Shown: positions 1-8,887, counted from the first letter of the stretch. The stretch is DNA of 64,000 nt from Actinomycetospora lutea (GCF_028737205.1 NZ_JAQZAL010000015.1:1-64000); one strand, 5' to 3'. Made by a program: numbers and translations. Notes: generated from the sequence alone by a model not told the origin.

Positions 1-65
1 CGGTGTCAGCGCCCGGTGTCAGCGCCCGGTGTCAGCGCCCGGTGTCAGCGCCCGGTGTCAGCGCC
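1..65. repeat. 13-bp direct tandem repeat, five copies
   Basis: Five consecutive perfect copies of the 13-mer CGGTGTCAGCGCC run from the window edge to position 65; the array may continue outside the window. The stop codon of the neighbouring minus-strand gene (58-60) lies inside the last unit, so the other four copies form the 3' flank of that gene. Each unit carries TGA on the minus strand. No coding role is apparent. Confidence 0.95.
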
Positions 66-501
66 CGGCGGTCTGGCGATGCCGGCGCTGCAGCAGGACC
101 ATCGTGGCGACGATCACGAGCAGGACGGCGGCCCCGCCGACGATGCGCCAGGTCTTGTCGCCGGTGTCGGGGGCGGCGACGGTGATCGTGGCCTCGAGCG
201 TGCGCCCGCCGCAGGTGGCGGTGACCGTCACCGGGCCCGGGGCGGCGTCGGGGGCGATGGTCACCGCGGAGAAGACCGCCCACGGCTGGTGCCCGTCGGC
301 GTCGCGCTCCCACGGCCCGCCGGTGACGCCGGGGCCCGTGACCGGCGTGGTCGCGGGCTCCTCGCAGCCCATCTGCGCGCGCAGCGACGTGCCCGGGGCG
401 GCGGGGGCACCGTCGCCGATCACCAGGCCCGGGTCGGCCGACGCCGTGCCCGCACCCAGGCAGAGCAGGGCAGCCACCAGCGTCGTCAGCAGCAGGCGCA
501 T
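58..501 (-). CDS. Secreted, C-terminally membrane-anchored protein of unknown function
   Basis: This 147-residue protein starts with an N-terminal signal peptide ([18 protein letters not shown], then an ASADP cleavage-like site near residue 22). A roughly 80-residue extracytoplasmic region with two cysteines follows, which has a beta-rich look ([18 protein letters not shown]). One transmembrane helix near residues 116-136 is followed by a short basic tail (QRRHRQ). Together these indicate a type I exported protein anchored in the membrane with its body outside. I chose the ATG at 501 because it places the signal peptide at the N-terminus; an upstream in-frame ATG at 528 would add nine residues. 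It is divergent from the aldo/keto reductase gene. I do not recognise the family. The stop sits inside a 13-bp tandem repeat. Confidence 0.75.
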   Translation of the reverse strand: MRLLLTTLVAALLCLGAGTASADPGLVIGDGAPAAPGTSLRAQMGCEEPATTPVTGPGVTGGPWERDADGHQPWAVFSAVTIAPDAAPGPVTVTATCGGRTLEATITVAAPDTGDKTWRIVGGAAVLLVIVATMVLLQRRHRQTAGR

Positions 502-588
502 GGGCCCACCGTGCCACCCCCGGGTCACGGAGCGGGTCAGCCCGAGAGCACACGTTCAGGGCGCCTTGCCCCGGGGCAGCCAGCGCGC

Positions 589-1590
589 ATGGAGCAACGC
601 ACTCTCGGTGGCCAGGGCCTGCGCGTGTCCGCGCTCGGCCTGGGCTGCATGGGCATGACCTTCGCCTACGGCGGACAGGACGACACCGAGTCGCGCGCGA
701 CGATCGAGCGCGCGCTCGAGCTCGGGATCACGTTCCTCGACACCGCCGACATGTACGGACCGCACACGAACGAGGAGCTGCTGGGCTCGGTGCTCGCCGG
801 CCGGCGCGACGAGGTCGTCGTCGCGACCAAGTTCGGCAACGAGATCGGCCCCGACGGGACGGGCACCGGGCGCGTCAACGGGCGTCCCGACTACCTGCGC
901 GGCCAGATCGACGGGTCGCTGACGCGGCTCGGCACCGACCACGTCGACCTCTACTACCAGCACCGTGTCGACCCCGACGTGCCGATCGAGGAGACGTGGG
1001 GCGCGCTGGGTGAGCTCGTGGCGGCCGGCAAGGTCCGCTACCTCGGCATCTCCGAGGCCGCGCCCGACACCATCCGGCGCGCCCACGCCACGGCGCCGAT
1101 GAGCGCGGTGCAGACCGAGTACTCGCTGTTCACCCGCGACGTCGAGGACAACGGTGTGCTGGCGACGTGCCGCGAGCTCGGCATCGGCTTCGTGCCCTAC
1201 AGCCCGATCGGGCGCGGCTTCCTGTCCGGCACGATCCGGCGCACCGAGGACCTGCCCGAGGGCGACTGGCGCCGCAACTCGCCGCGGTTCCGGGGCGAGG
1301 CGCTGGAGGCGAACCTGCGGGTGCTCGACGAGGTGAACTCGCTGGCCGAGCGCAAGGGCGTCACGCCGACCCAGCTCGCGCTGGCGTGGGTGCTGGCGCA
1401 GGGCTCCGAGAACAGCGACGTCGTGCCGATCCCCGGCACGAAGCGGCGCCGCTACCTCGAGGAGAACGCGGGCGCCGCCGACGTCACCCTGAGCGCCGAG
1501 GAGCTCGAGGCGATCGAGAAGGTGGCGCCGGTCGGCGTCGCCAGCGGCGAGCGCTATCCCGAGGCGGCGATGCGGATGCTGCACCGGTGA
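589..1590 (+). CDS. Aldo/keto reductase (AKR13/YajO-like family)
   Basis: A 333-residue NADPH-dependent aldo/keto reductase that would reduce aldehydes or ketones in the cytoplasm. The catalytic tetrad is visible: Asp and Tyr in FLDTADMYG, Lys in VVVATKFGN and His in LYYQHRVD. The C-terminal cofactor-binding region ([16 protein letters not shown]) is typical of the family. The ATG at 589 starts the conserved beta-hairpin [19 protein letters not shown]; the frame is open far upstream but that part is repeat-derived and not protein-like. No strong Shine-Dalgarno is seen. It converges on the esterase gene, and a 21-bp-arm palindrome lies four bases after its stop. The substrate cannot be told from sequence. 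Confidence 0.93.
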   Translation: MEQRTLGGQGLRVSALGLGCMGMTFAYGGQDDTESRATIERALELGITFLDTADMYGPHTNEELLGSVLAGRRDEVVVATKFGNEIGPDGTGTGRVNGRPDYLRGQIDGSLTRLGTDHVDLYYQHRVDPDVPIEETWGALGELVAAGKVRYLGISEAAPDTIRRAHATAPMSAVQTEYSLFTRDVEDNGVLATCRELGIGFVPYSPIGRGFLSGTIRRTEDLPEGDWRRNSPRFRGEALEANLRVLDEVNSLAERKGVTPTQLALAWVLAQGSENSDVVPIPGTKRRRYLEENAGAADVTLSAEELEAIEKVAPVGVASGERYPEAAMRMLHR

Positions 1591-1593
1591 CCC

Positions 1594-1639
1594 CATGTGA
1601 GCGGACTTCGGGGCAATAGCCCCGAAGTTCGCTCACATG
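1594..1639. terminator. Large palindrome between convergent genes, likely bidirectional terminator
   Basis: Left arm 1594-1614 and right arm 1619-1639 are 21 bp each with one mismatch and a 4-nt AATA loop. It follows the aldo/keto reductase stop directly, and its right arm contains the last codon and stop of the convergent esterase gene. The outer arm GTGAGCGGACTTC resembles the arm of a second palindrome at 19114-19161 (GTGAGCGAAATTC), so the two may belong to one dispersed family. Confidence 0.8.
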
Positions 1640-2700
1640 GCGGCGGCCTCCTTCGTCGTCAGGGCGAGGCCGGCGCGCAGGGCCGAGGCGGCGTCGAGGA
1701 CCGCGTCGCGGGCGGCCGGGACGACGCCGGCCATCCCCGCGTAGCCGTGGATCAGCCCGGGGAAGCGCCGCGCCACCACGGGGACGTCGACGTCGCGGAG
1801 CGCCGCGACGAGCTCCTCGCCCTCGTCGCGCAGCGGGTCGAAGCCGGCGGTCGAGACGTAGCAGGGCGGCATGATCGCGAGGTCGCCGACCTCCAGCAGC
1901 CCGGTCGGCCGGATCGGCTCGATGCCGTCGGGCAGGTAATAGCGCTCGAACACCTCGATGTCGGCGGTCCGCAGCCCGAAGCCCTCGCCGAAGAGCTCCC
2001 GCGAGCCGCCGACGCGCCCCGCGTCGGTGACCGGGTAGAGGGCCAGCACGAACGCGGCGGTCTCGTCGCGGTGGCGGGCGAGCTGGTGCGCCGCGGTCAG
2101 CGCGAGGTTGGCGCCGGCCGAGTCGCCGCCGGCCGCGACGGTCGTGGCGCGGAACTCGTCGCGGTGGGTGAGGACGTGGTGCAGCGCCGCCGCGGCGTCC
2201 GCCAGCCCCGCCGGGAACGGGTTCTCGGGCGCGAGGCGGTACTCGACGGACAGGACCCGCACGCTCGCCTGATTCGCGAGCACCCGGCACAGCGGCTCGC
2301 TCGACGCGATGCTGCCCAGCGCGAACCCGCCGCCGTGGAAGTGCACGAGCAGCGGCGCGTCCCGGTCGCCGATCTCGGCCGGCGTGTAGAGCCGCGCGAC
2401 GAGCTCGCCGGGCTCGTCACGCCCGGGACCCGCCGGCACCGGCAGGCGCACCGGCAGCGTGGTCACCCCCGGCGTCGCCGACCACGCGAGCCCCGCCGCG
2501 CGGTCGGTGGCGCGGCGCTGCTCGACCAGCGAGGGCTCCTCGCCGCCGGCGATCAGCCCGAGGGTGCGCAGCACGACCTGGACGTCGAGATCGAGGGTCT
2601 GCCCGTCCTGGCGGACGGGCGGGCCGGCCAGCATCCGGCGCAGGGGGCGCGGCAGGGCGATGAGGGCGCGCAGGATGCGCCGGAGGACTCCGAACAGCAC
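1633..2700 (-). CDS. Alpha/beta hydrolase, hormone-sensitive lipase family esterase
   Basis: A 355-residue carboxylester hydrolase of the HSL (bacterial family IV) group. It has the oxyanion motif HFHGGGFALG, the nucleophile elbow GDSAGAN, the acid in TAGFDPLRDEG and the catalytic His in GLIHGY. The N-terminal 60 residues form the usual helical cap. Start is a GTG at 2700 (VLFGVLRRILRAL). The 3' end reads into the right arm of the palindrome at 1594-1639. The DUF3253 gene lies 45 bp upstream on the same strand and may be co-transcribed. The physiological ester is unknown; short-chain acyl esters are typical for the family. Confidence 0.92.
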   Translation of the reverse strand: MLFGVLRRILRALIALPRPLRRMLAGPPVRQDGQTLDLDVQVVLRTLGLIAGGEEPSLVEQRRATDRAAGLAWSATPGVTTLPVRLPVPAGPGRDEPGELVARLYTPAEIGDRDAPLLVHFHGGGFALGSIASSEPLCRVLANQASVRVLSVEYRLAPENPFPAGLADAAAALHHVLTHRDEFRATTVAAGGDSAGANLALTAAHQLARHRDETAAFVLALYPVTDAGRVGGSRELFGEGFGLRTADIEVFERYYLPDGIEPIRPTGLLEVGDLAIMPPCYVSTAGFDPLRDEGEELVAALRDVDVPVVARRFPGLIHGYAGMAGVVPAARDAVLDAASALRAGLALTTKEAAAM

Positions 2701-2745
2701 CGAGCGAGCCTAGGCCGGGCGCGATCTCCCGTCCCGCACCGTGCC

Positions 2746-3057
2746 TCACGTGGGGGATCCCCCGACGTTCGACGCGGGCGGGGCCGCCACGCCGGAGCCA
2801 CCTCGACCGGTTGGGTAGCGCAGACGCACGGGGCCGCGGGCGGCGGCGGGGTCGACGACCTCGCCGCCCTGGGTCATCTCGATCGTCCCGTCGTCCACCA
2901 GCCGGCGCGCGACACGGCGGGCCTCGGGCATGAGGTCGCGCCAGGCGTCCGGGTCGACGCGGCGCGCCGCCTCCGAGGGGCAGATCGTCTTCCCGGCGGC
3001 GCGGTGGTCGAGCAGATCGACGATCGCGTCGCGCAGCGCTCGGTCCGTGTCGGGCAC
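2746..3057 (-). CDS. DUF3253 family protein
   Basis: A 103-residue small soluble protein matching the DUF3253 pattern: a winged-helix-like segment beginning with GKTICPSEAARR, then a helix with WRDLMPEARRVARRL and the signature GTIEMTQGGEVVDP before RGPVRLRY. The fold suggests nucleic-acid binding but no activity is established. The C-terminal 20 residues are Gly/Pro-rich and disordered. It is divergent from the SRPBCC gene with a 44-bp gap that holds a GGATACCCC...GGGGTACC imperfect inverted repeat, likely part of overlapping promoters. Confidence 0.85.
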   Translation of the reverse strand: MPDTDRALRDAIVDLLDHRAAGKTICPSEAARRVDPDAWRDLMPEARRVARRLVDDGTIEMTQGGEVVDPAAARGPVRLRYPTGRGGSGVAAPPASNVGGSPT

Positions 3058-3101
3058 GACAGATCGGATACCCCTCCGCGCTCACGGGGTACCGGGGGAA
3101 C

Positions 3102-3533
3102 GTGAGCGATCCGGTTGTCCGCGAGGTGACCATCGACGCGCCCGTCGCGCGGGTGCTCGAGGTGGTGGCCGACCTCGAGAACACCGACCGGTGGGCCAAC
3201 GAGGCGAAGTCGGCGACCGTGCAGGCGCACGACGACCAGGGTCGCCCGATCCGCATCGTCGTCACCCTCGGGGCGCTGAAGTTCACCACCGACGCCACCT
3301 ACGACGTGACCTACGCCGACGGCGCGGTGACGCTGACCTGCGTCGACGCCCGCCTCATCCGCGAGAGCACGATCGGCTACCACGCCCACGACGAGGACGG
3401 CCGCACGCGGCTGGTGATGTCCTCGACGATGGACGTCACCGTGAAGGGCGTCCCGCGCTGGGGCCTCGACCGCGCCATGGGCTCGAGCGCGGAGAAGAAC
3501 CTTCAGTCGATCAAGAAGGACGCCGAGGGCTGA
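3102..3533 (+). CDS. SRPBCC (START/Bet v1-like) family protein
   Basis: A 143-residue protein of the polyketide cyclase/dehydrase-lipid transport (SRPBCC) superfamily. It opens with the family beta strand VREVTIDAPVARVLEVVADL followed by NTDRWAN, continues through a beta-sheet core and ends with a long amphipathic helix (SAEKNLQSIKKDAEG). Such proteins bind hydrophobic ligands in a deep cavity; the ligand here is unknown. Start is a GTG at 3102 preceded by GGGGGAAC. Only 24 bp separate its stop from the convergent aldehyde dehydrogenase stop. Confidence 0.85.
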   Translation: MSDPVVREVTIDAPVARVLEVVADLENTDRWANEAKSATVQAHDDQGRPIRIVVTLGALKFTTDATYDVTYADGAVTLTCVDARLIRESTIGYHAHDEDGRTRLVMSSTMDVTVKGVPRWGLDRAMGSSAEKNLQSIKKDAEG

Positions 3534-3557
3534 CCCGCTCTCCCCCGTTCGTCGCGT

Positions 3558-5012
3558 TCAGGCGGGTCCGCCCTGCCGGTAGATCGACTTGAGCGACTGG
3601 TAGGCGGCGAGCCCCTCGGGCCCCAGCTCGCGGCCGAGCCCGCTCGCCTTGACGCCGCCGAACGGCGCCCCGAGGTCGAGCATGTACGAGTTGATCCCCA
3701 CCGACCCCGTCCGCACGCGCGCCGCGACGGCCATCGCCCGGTCCGGGTCCGACGACCACACGCTGCCGCCCAGGCCGTAGTCCGAATCGTTGGCGATCGC
3801 CACCGCCTCGTCCGTGTCCCGATAGGGGATCACCGCGAGGACCGGGCCGAAGATCTCCTCCTGGGCGATCGCCGACCGGTTGTCGACGTCCGTGAAGATC
3901 GTCGGCTCCACGAACCAGCCGCGGTCGAGGTGCGCCGGCCGCCCGCCCCCGGCAACCAGCGTCGCGCCGTCCGAGAGGCCCTTGGCGATGTAGCCCTCGA
4001 CCCGATCGCGCTGCCGCGCGCTCACGACCGGACCGATCTGCGTCGCGGGGTCGAGCGGGTCGCCGACCGTCAGGGACCCGGTGAGCGCCGTCAGGGCCCC
4101 GACGACCTCGTCGTAACGACTCCGCGGGGCCAGCACGCGGGTGCAGAGGTAGCACGTCTGCCCGTTGTTGAGCATCGTCGCCGCGAAGACGGCGTCCAGC
4201 CGGGGCAGGAGGTCGGCGTCGTCGAGGACGATCGCGGCGGACTTGCCGCCGAGCTCGAGGGTGACGGGGCGCAGCAGCCGCCCGCACGTCTCGGCGATCC
4301 CCCGCCCGACCGCGGTGGAGCCGGTGAAGGCGACCTTGTCGACCCGCGGGTGCGCGGCGAGGTAGGCGCCGATCTCGCCGCGACCCGAGACGATGTTGAC
4401 GACCCCGGGCGGCAGACCGGCCGCCTCCACGGCCTCGGCCAGCAGGTACGCGTCGAGCACCGTCGACGTCGACGGCTTGAGCACCACGGTGCACCCGGCC
4501 GCGAGCGCGGGGGCGAGCTTGAAGAACGTGAGGGTCTGCGGGTAGTTGAACGGGATGACGGCGGCGACCGCCCCGACCGGCTCGCGACGCACGACCGTGC
4601 TGCCGCCGAGCACGCCCGGCCGCGTCTCTTCGGTCGGCGACGACTCGATCAGGTCCGCGTAGTACCCGAGCAGGGTCGCGGGCATGATGGCCTCGGACAA
4701 CGCGCCGATCTGCACGGGCATCCCGTTCTGGCTGCTGACCCGCTGCACCGTCTCGTCACTGCGGGCGGACACCTCGGCGGCCAGGCGCCGCAGCGCGGCC
4801 GCCCGCTCCCCCGGCGTGAGGCCCGACCAGCGCCCGGGGTCGTCGAACGCCCGGCGTGCGGCGTCGACCGCGGCGTCGGCGTCGGCCTCGACGGCCTCCG
4901 GGACCCGCCCGATGGGCTCCTCGGTCGTCGCGGAGACGACCTCGATCTCCCGGTCCGAGGCAGGTGCGACCCACGTCCCGTCGATGAACAGCTTGTCGTA
5001 GACCTCGTACAC
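3558..5012 (-). CDS. NAD(P)-dependent aldehyde dehydrogenase
   Basis: A 484-residue enzyme that oxidises an aldehyde to the acid. The Rossmann part shows FNYPQTLTFFKLAPALAAG and VLKPSTST, the catalytic Glu region reads LELGGKSAA, and the catalytic Cys sits in NNGQTCYLCTRVL. The C-terminal half has the conserved EEIFGPVLAVIPY and PFGGVKASGLGRE. The start is a GTG at 5012, preceded by GGGAGGGG at good spacing and placing YDKLFIDGTWVAP at the N-terminus. It is downstream of the CaiB-type gene with a 141-bp gap that contains a small inverted repeat (5069-5075 with 5088-5094), so it may be transcribed with, but at a different level from, the two genes upstream. Confidence 0.95.
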   Translation of the reverse strand: MYEVYDKLFIDGTWVAPASDREIEVVSATTEEPIGRVPEAVEADADAAVDAARRAFDDPGRWSGLTPGERAAALRRLAAEVSARSDETVQRVSSQNGMPVQIGALSEAIMPATLLGYYADLIESSPTEETRPGVLGGSTVVRREPVGAVAAVIPFNYPQTLTFFKLAPALAAGCTVVLKPSTSTVLDAYLLAEAVEAAGLPPGVVNIVSGRGEIGAYLAAHPRVDKVAFTGSTAVGRGIAETCGRLLRPVTLELGGKSAAIVLDDADLLPRLDAVFAATMLNNGQTCYLCTRVLAPRSRYDEVVGALTALTGSLTVGDPLDPATQIGPVVSARQRDRVEGYIAKGLSDGATLVAGGGRPAHLDRGWFVEPTIFTDVDNRSAIAQEEIFGPVLAVIPYRDTDEAVAIANDSDYGLGGSVWSSDPDRAMAVAARVRTGSVGINSYMLDLGAPFGGVKASGLGRELGPEGLAAYQSLKSIYRQGGPA

Positions 5013-5153
5013 GGCCCCTCCCGCGGTGCGTTCCCGATCCTGTGACCGGCACGGTGCGGCAGCGACCAGGGGCTCCCCAGGTGTCGAGAGCCCCGGGCCC
5101 GGCGACCGTCGGTCCCGCACCACCGGGCCCACCGACCCGCCCCGGGCTCGTGG

Positions 5154-6383
5154 TCAGATGACCTTCTCCTCCGCGAGCGCCGCCACGTCGGCGTCGGAGA
5201 GCCCCAGCTCGGCGTAGACCTCGCCGTTGTGGTACCCGGGCACCGGCGGGCCGGCCCAGCGCACCTCGCCCGGGGTGTCCGAGAAGACCGGGACGACACC
5301 GGGACCCAGGACGTCCTCGCCGAAGCGCTCGTCGAAGTGCGGCGCGAGCATCCCGCGGGCGCGGAACTGCGGGTCGGCGACGACCTCGGCCGCCGTGTTG
5401 ATCGGCCCGCAGATGACGCCGGCCTCGTCGAGCACCTGCCGCACCTGCGCCGCGGGCAGCGAGCCGACCCAGTCGCCGACGATCCCGTCGAGCTCGTCCT
5501 GGTGCTCGCCGCGGGCGCGGTGGTCGGCGTAGCGCGGGTCGTCGGCGAGCTCGGGGCGCCCCATCGCGGCGCACAGCCGGCGGAACACCGTGTCCTGGTT
5601 CGCCGCCACGACCAGCCACAGCTCGTCGGCGGTCCGGTAGACGTTCGACGGCGCGATGCCCTCGAGCTTCGTGCCGCCGGGCTGGCGCACGCGGCCGAGC
5701 TTGTCGTACTCCGGGATGATCGACTCGAGCACCGAGAGGCACGCCTCGGTCAGCGCGACGTCGACGACCTGGCCCTGCCCGGTGCGCTCGCGGTGGTGCA
5801 GCGCGGCGAGCACGCCCTGGACCGCGACCATCCCGGCCAGCGAGTCGCCCAGCGAGATGGCCTGCCGCGGCGGCGCCTCGCCGGGGTAGCCGTTGATGTA
5901 GCGCAGGCCCGACAGCGCCTCGGCGACCGAGGCGTAGCCCGCCTTGTCCGCGTACGGGCCCGTCTGCCCGTAGCCCGACACCCGCGCGAGCACGAGCCGC
6001 GGGTTGACCGCCGAGAGCCGGTCCCACCCCAGGTTCCAGCGCTCGAGCGTGCCGGGCCGGAAGTTCTCGACGATGACGTCGGCACCCTCGACGAGCCGCA
6101 GGAACACCTCCTGGCCCCGCTCGGAGCGCAGGTCGAGGGTGATGCAGCGCTTGTTGCGGGCGTGCACGGTCCACCAGAGCCGGTGGCCCCGGTAGGACTC
6201 CTGGCCCCAGTCGCGCATGGGGTCCTGGCCGCCCGGCGGCTCGATCTTGACGACGTCGGCGCCGTAGTCGGCGAGCAGCCGCCCGGCGAACGGGCCGGCG
6301 ACGATCGTGCCCAGCTCGAGCACCCGGACGTCGGCGAGCGGACCGTGTCCGGCCGGCTCGGCCCCGCTGCGTGGCTCGGTCAC
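5154..6383 (-). CDS. CaiB/BaiF family (class III) CoA-transferase
   Basis: A 409-residue formyl-CoA transferase-like enzyme that moves CoA between carboxylates. It shows the N-terminal family block VRVLELGTIVAGPFAGRLL, then ADYGADVVKIEPP, the core HARNKRCITLDL and the GADVIVENFRPG motif. The start is a GTG at 6383 overlapping the TGA of the flavin reductase gene by four bases (GTGA), which indicates translational coupling. Together with the reductase and the aldehyde dehydrogenase it probably forms a catabolic operon in which an acid is activated as its CoA thioester. The CoA donor and acceptor cannot be inferred. Confidence 0.94.
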   Translation of the reverse strand: MTEPRSGAEPAGHGPLADVRVLELGTIVAGPFAGRLLADYGADVVKIEPPGGQDPMRDWGQESYRGHRLWWTVHARNKRCITLDLRSERGQEVFLRLVEGADVIVENFRPGTLERWNLGWDRLSAVNPRLVLARVSGYGQTGPYADKAGYASVAEALSGLRYINGYPGEAPPRQAISLGDSLAGMVAVQGVLAALHHRERTGQGQVVDVALTEACLSVLESIIPEYDKLGRVRQPGGTKLEGIAPSNVYRTADELWLVVAANQDTVFRRLCAAMGRPELADDPRYADHRARGEHQDELDGIVGDWVGSLPAAQVRQVLDEAGVICGPINTAAEVVADPQFRARGMLAPHFDERFGEDVLGPGVVPVFSDTPGEVRWAGPPVPGYHNGEVYAELGLSDADVAALAEEKVI

Positions 6384-6871
6384 TCGGCGGCCGCCGGGCT
6401 GGTCCGCGCGTACCCGCCCCGGTGGAAGACCAGCGGCGGGAGGCCCGGCGCGCCGAGGTCGTGCACGGCACCGACGACGATGAGGTGGTCGCCGCCGTCG
6501 TGGACGGCGTGCAGCGTGCAGTCGATCCACGCGGTGGCCCCGCCGAGGATCGGCGAGCCCAGGCCCGAGGCGCTCCACTCGACGCCGGCGAACTTGTCGC
6601 CGCCCGACACCGCGAACGTCGTCGAGAGCTCCTCCTGCTCGGCCGAGAGCACGTTGACGACGAAGCGGCCGGTCGCCTCGATCCTCGGCCAGCTCGACGA
6701 CGAGCGACCCGGCAGGACGAGCACCAGCGGGGGGTCGAGGGAGAGCGAGGAGAACGACTGACACGTGAAGCCGGCGGGCCCCTCGGGGGTCGTGCCGGTG
6801 ACGATGGTGACGCCACTGGGGAAGTGCCCCAGCACCTGGCGCATCGTCGAGGCGTCGGTGCCCTCGCTCAT
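6380..6871 (-). CDS. Flavin reductase domain protein (FMN-binding split barrel)
   Basis: A 163-residue member of the HpaC/FRP-like flavin reductases, which supply reduced FMN or FAD to a partner monooxygenase. Family blocks are LGHFPSGVTIVTG near residue 15, FTCQSFSSLSLDPPLVLV near 38 and FVVNVLSAEQEEL. The C-terminal half contains the usual CTLHAVHDGGDHLIVVGAV. The ATG at 6871 was preferred to upstream in-frame starts because it begins at the conserved domain. It is the first gene of the minus-strand set and is divergent from the TetR gene. No flavin-dependent oxygenase partner lies beside it in this operon. Confidence 0.9.
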   Translation of the reverse strand: MSEGTDASTMRQVLGHFPSGVTIVTGTTPEGPAGFTCQSFSSLSLDPPLVLVLPGRSSSSWPRIEATGRFVVNVLSAEQEELSTTFAVSGGDKFAGVEWSASGLGSPILGGATAWIDCTLHAVHDGGDHLIVVGAVHDLGAPGLPPLVFHRGGYARTSPAAAE

Positions 6872-6892
6872 TCGCTGCCTCCCGGGTGACGG

Positions 6893-6906
6893 CGGTACCC
6901 GAACCG
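6893..6906. promoter_or_regulatory. Short inverted repeat in TetR/flavin reductase divergent region
   Basis: The 96-bp divergent gap holds CGGT-acccga-ACCG (6893-6896 with 6903-6906). It is only 4 bp per arm, so it is a weak candidate for the TetR operator controlling both directions. Confidence 0.3.
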
Positions 6907-6967
6907 TATTGCTCCCGACCGGACCGCGCAGACATGAGCCCGGCCACGCCCGCCGTACTCTCGCCGC

Positions 6968-7558
6968 GTGACGGGGACGGGGACGCAGCGCCGGGGGCGT
7001 GGACGTCCCCGCGATCGGTCCAAGGACGCCGCCGTGCTCGACGCGACCGTGCGGCTGCTGGCCACCGAGGGGGTCGCGCGGACCTCGATGGACAAGGTCG
7101 CGACCGCGGCCGGGGTCTCCAAGGTCACCGTCTACACGCGCTGGGCCGGCAAGAACGAGCTGATCGGCGCCGCGCTCGCCCACCTGCGCCTGGGCCGCGT
7201 GCCCGAGCCCGTCGGGGCGGTGCGCGACGACCTCGTCGCCCTGCTCGAGGCGATGCGCGAGCAGTACGTCGAGGTCGGCGCCATGAGCATCCTCGGCACG
7301 TGCCTGGCCGACGAGCCCGGCTCGGGCGAGCTGCTCGGGATCGTGCGCGAGGCGACGCTGCTGCCGCGCCGGGCGCTGTTCGCCGCCGTGCTGGCCGCCG
7401 GCATCGAGCGCGGCGAACTGCGCGCCGGCCTCGACGTCGAGGCCGCCACCAGCCTGGTCGTCGGCACCCTCTACGCCGACCACCTCGCGGGCCGGGACAC
7501 GACGGCGCCCGGCTGGCCCGGCGCCGTCGTCGACCTCGCGCTCAGCGGCCTCCGCTGA
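6968..7558 (+). CDS. TetR/AcrR family transcriptional regulator
   Basis: A 196-residue one-component repressor. The N-terminal helix-turn-helix domain (residues about 15-60) contains VARTSMDKVATAAGVSKVTVYTRW, the canonical TetR recognition region, and the basic N-terminus RGRGRPRDRSKDA. The C-terminal ligand-binding and dimerisation part resembles the TetR_C AefR-like type. Start is a GTG at 6968. It is divergent from the flavin reductase/CaiB/aldehyde dehydrogenase operon and is the obvious candidate regulator of it. Its 3' end overlaps the convergent MetE-like gene by 17 bp. Confidence 0.94.
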   Translation: MTGTGTQRRGRGRPRDRSKDAAVLDATVRLLATEGVARTSMDKVATAAGVSKVTVYTRWAGKNELIGAALAHLRLGRVPEPVGAVRDDLVALLEAMREQYVEVGAMSILGTCLADEPGSGELLGIVREATLLPRRALFAAVLAAGIERGELRAGLDVEAATSLVVGTLYADHLAGRDTTAPGWPGAVVDLALSGLR

Positions 7559-8699
7559 CCAGGCGCGACGAGGCCAGCTGCGCCCCCTGGGCCATCGCGT
7601 CGAACTTCGCCCACATCACCGTCGGGTCGACCTCGGTGACGACGGTGGCCTGCGACGAGAACCCGCAGTCGGCACCGGCCATCACCCGCTCCGGACCGAC
7701 GAGCCGCGCGAACCGCTCCAGGCGCTCGGCGATCAGCTCGGGGTGCTCGACGATGTTGCTCGCGTGCGTGATGACGCCGGGGATCAGCACCTTGTCGTCG
7801 GGCAGGGCCACGCTCTCCCACAGGTGGTACTCGTGCTCGTGGCGGGCGTTGGCGGCCTCGAACGAGTACCAGCGCGCGTCGACGGCCAGCACGAGGTCGA
7901 TGACGTCGGCGAGCGGGACGTCGAAGACGCGCGGGCCCTCGTTGATCGAGTAGCAGGTGTGGAACCGGACCTTCTCGGCCGGGATGCCGCGCAGCGCGTG
8001 GTTGATCGCCTCCACGTACATGCGCCCCCGCCGGGCGCGGGTGGCCTCGTCGTAGCCGTGGAAGCTGTAGATCTCGGTGAGGAACGGGTCGTCGACCTGC
8101 AGCGTGAAGCCGGCGTCGACGATCGCCCGGTACTCGACGTTCATGGCGTCGGCGACCGCGAAGAAGTACTCCTCCTCGGAGCCGTAGTACTCGTTGACGC
8201 CGACCCCGCTCGGGGCGATCGAGGGCACGAACGCCTCGTGCCGGTCCCCACCCACCCCCACCGCGGCCGCCAGGTTCTCCAGGTCCCGCTGCAGCGCCTG
8301 GTGCCCCTGGTAGGCGAGCGGGCCGGTGCAGACGACCGGCTCGATCGTGCCGATCGTCCCGCCCATCATCGCCTGGGCGAAGTAGCGCTCGTAGTAGTCC
8401 GGGAACGCCTCCTGCTCGGCGGCGAAGCTGTACACCGTCTCGGCGCCGGGACGGCGCTCCAGCCCGGCGAGGCGCTCGGTGACGTAGCTGAAGAAGCCGA
8501 GCTTGCCCATCTCGCCATCGGTCACGACGTCGACGCCGTGCTCGCGCTGCGCGGCGACGACGTCGGCGACGGCGGTCCGCGTGGCGGCGGCGAGCACGTC
8601 GTCGGCGATCCCCTCGCCCCGCTGCCGGGCGGCGAGCAGGTCGAGCAGGGGCTTCGGGCGGGGCAGGCTCCCGACGTGCGTGGTCCGGATGCGGCTCAC
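7542..8699 (-). CDS. MetE-like (vitamin B12-independent) zinc methyltransferase/CoM-transferase family protein
   Basis: A 385-residue protein related to the C-terminal catalytic barrel of cobalamin-independent methionine synthase. It begins with TTHVGSLPRP, typical of this half, and keeps the zinc site: His247 and Cys249 in FHTCYS, Glu281 in SFEAAN and Cys345 in ADCGFS. Such stand-alone barrels activate a thiol for alkyl transfer; relatives include methionine synthases and epoxyalkane:coenzyme M transferase. The N-terminal folate-binding half of MetE is absent. The GTG at 8699 has GGAG at six bases. It is divergent from the catechol operon, so a role in demethylation or thiol transfer linked to aromatic catabolism is possible but only inferred. 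Confidence 0.85.
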   Translation of the reverse strand: MSRIRTTHVGSLPRPKPLLDLLAARQRGEGIADDVLAAATRTAVADVVAAQREHGVDVVTDGEMGKLGFFSYVTERLAGLERRPGAETVYSFAAEQEAFPDYYERYFAQAMMGGTIGTIEPVVCTGPLAYQGHQALQRDLENLAAAVGVGGDRHEAFVPSIAPSGVGVNEYYGSEEEYFFAVADAMNVEYRAIVDAGFTLQVDDPFLTEIYSFHGYDEATRARRGRMYVEAINHALRGIPAEKVRFHTCYSINEGPRVFDVPLADVIDLVLAVDARWYSFEAANARHEHEYHLWESVALPDDKVLIPGVITHASNIVEHPELIAERLERFARLVGPERVMAGADCGFSSQATVVTEVDPTVMWAKFDAMAQGAQLASSRLVSGGR

Positions 8700-8887
8700 G
8701 GCGTCTCCTCGCATTTCCTGTACCGATGAGTTCAGGTGGAGCGTGGACCCGCGTCCCGCCCCCGGTCAACCGTCGGCGCATCAAGACCCGGCGCGTCTCA
8801 GTCGTTCTCGATTCGGCGCTATCTCGTCAGGGATGGCCTGTGTCACGCTCGATGCCGGACGTGCACCGCGGAACGGGAGGCAGCGAC

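Noticed and set aside
16-588. In-frame N-terminal extension of the first aldo/keto reductase
   Set aside because: About 190 extra residues derived from the 13-bp repeat and the antisense of the exported protein gene; not protein-like.
5069-5094. Terminator separating CaiB and aldehyde dehydrogenase genes
   Set aside because: The stem is only 7 bp with a 12-nt loop; too weak to split the operon with confidence.
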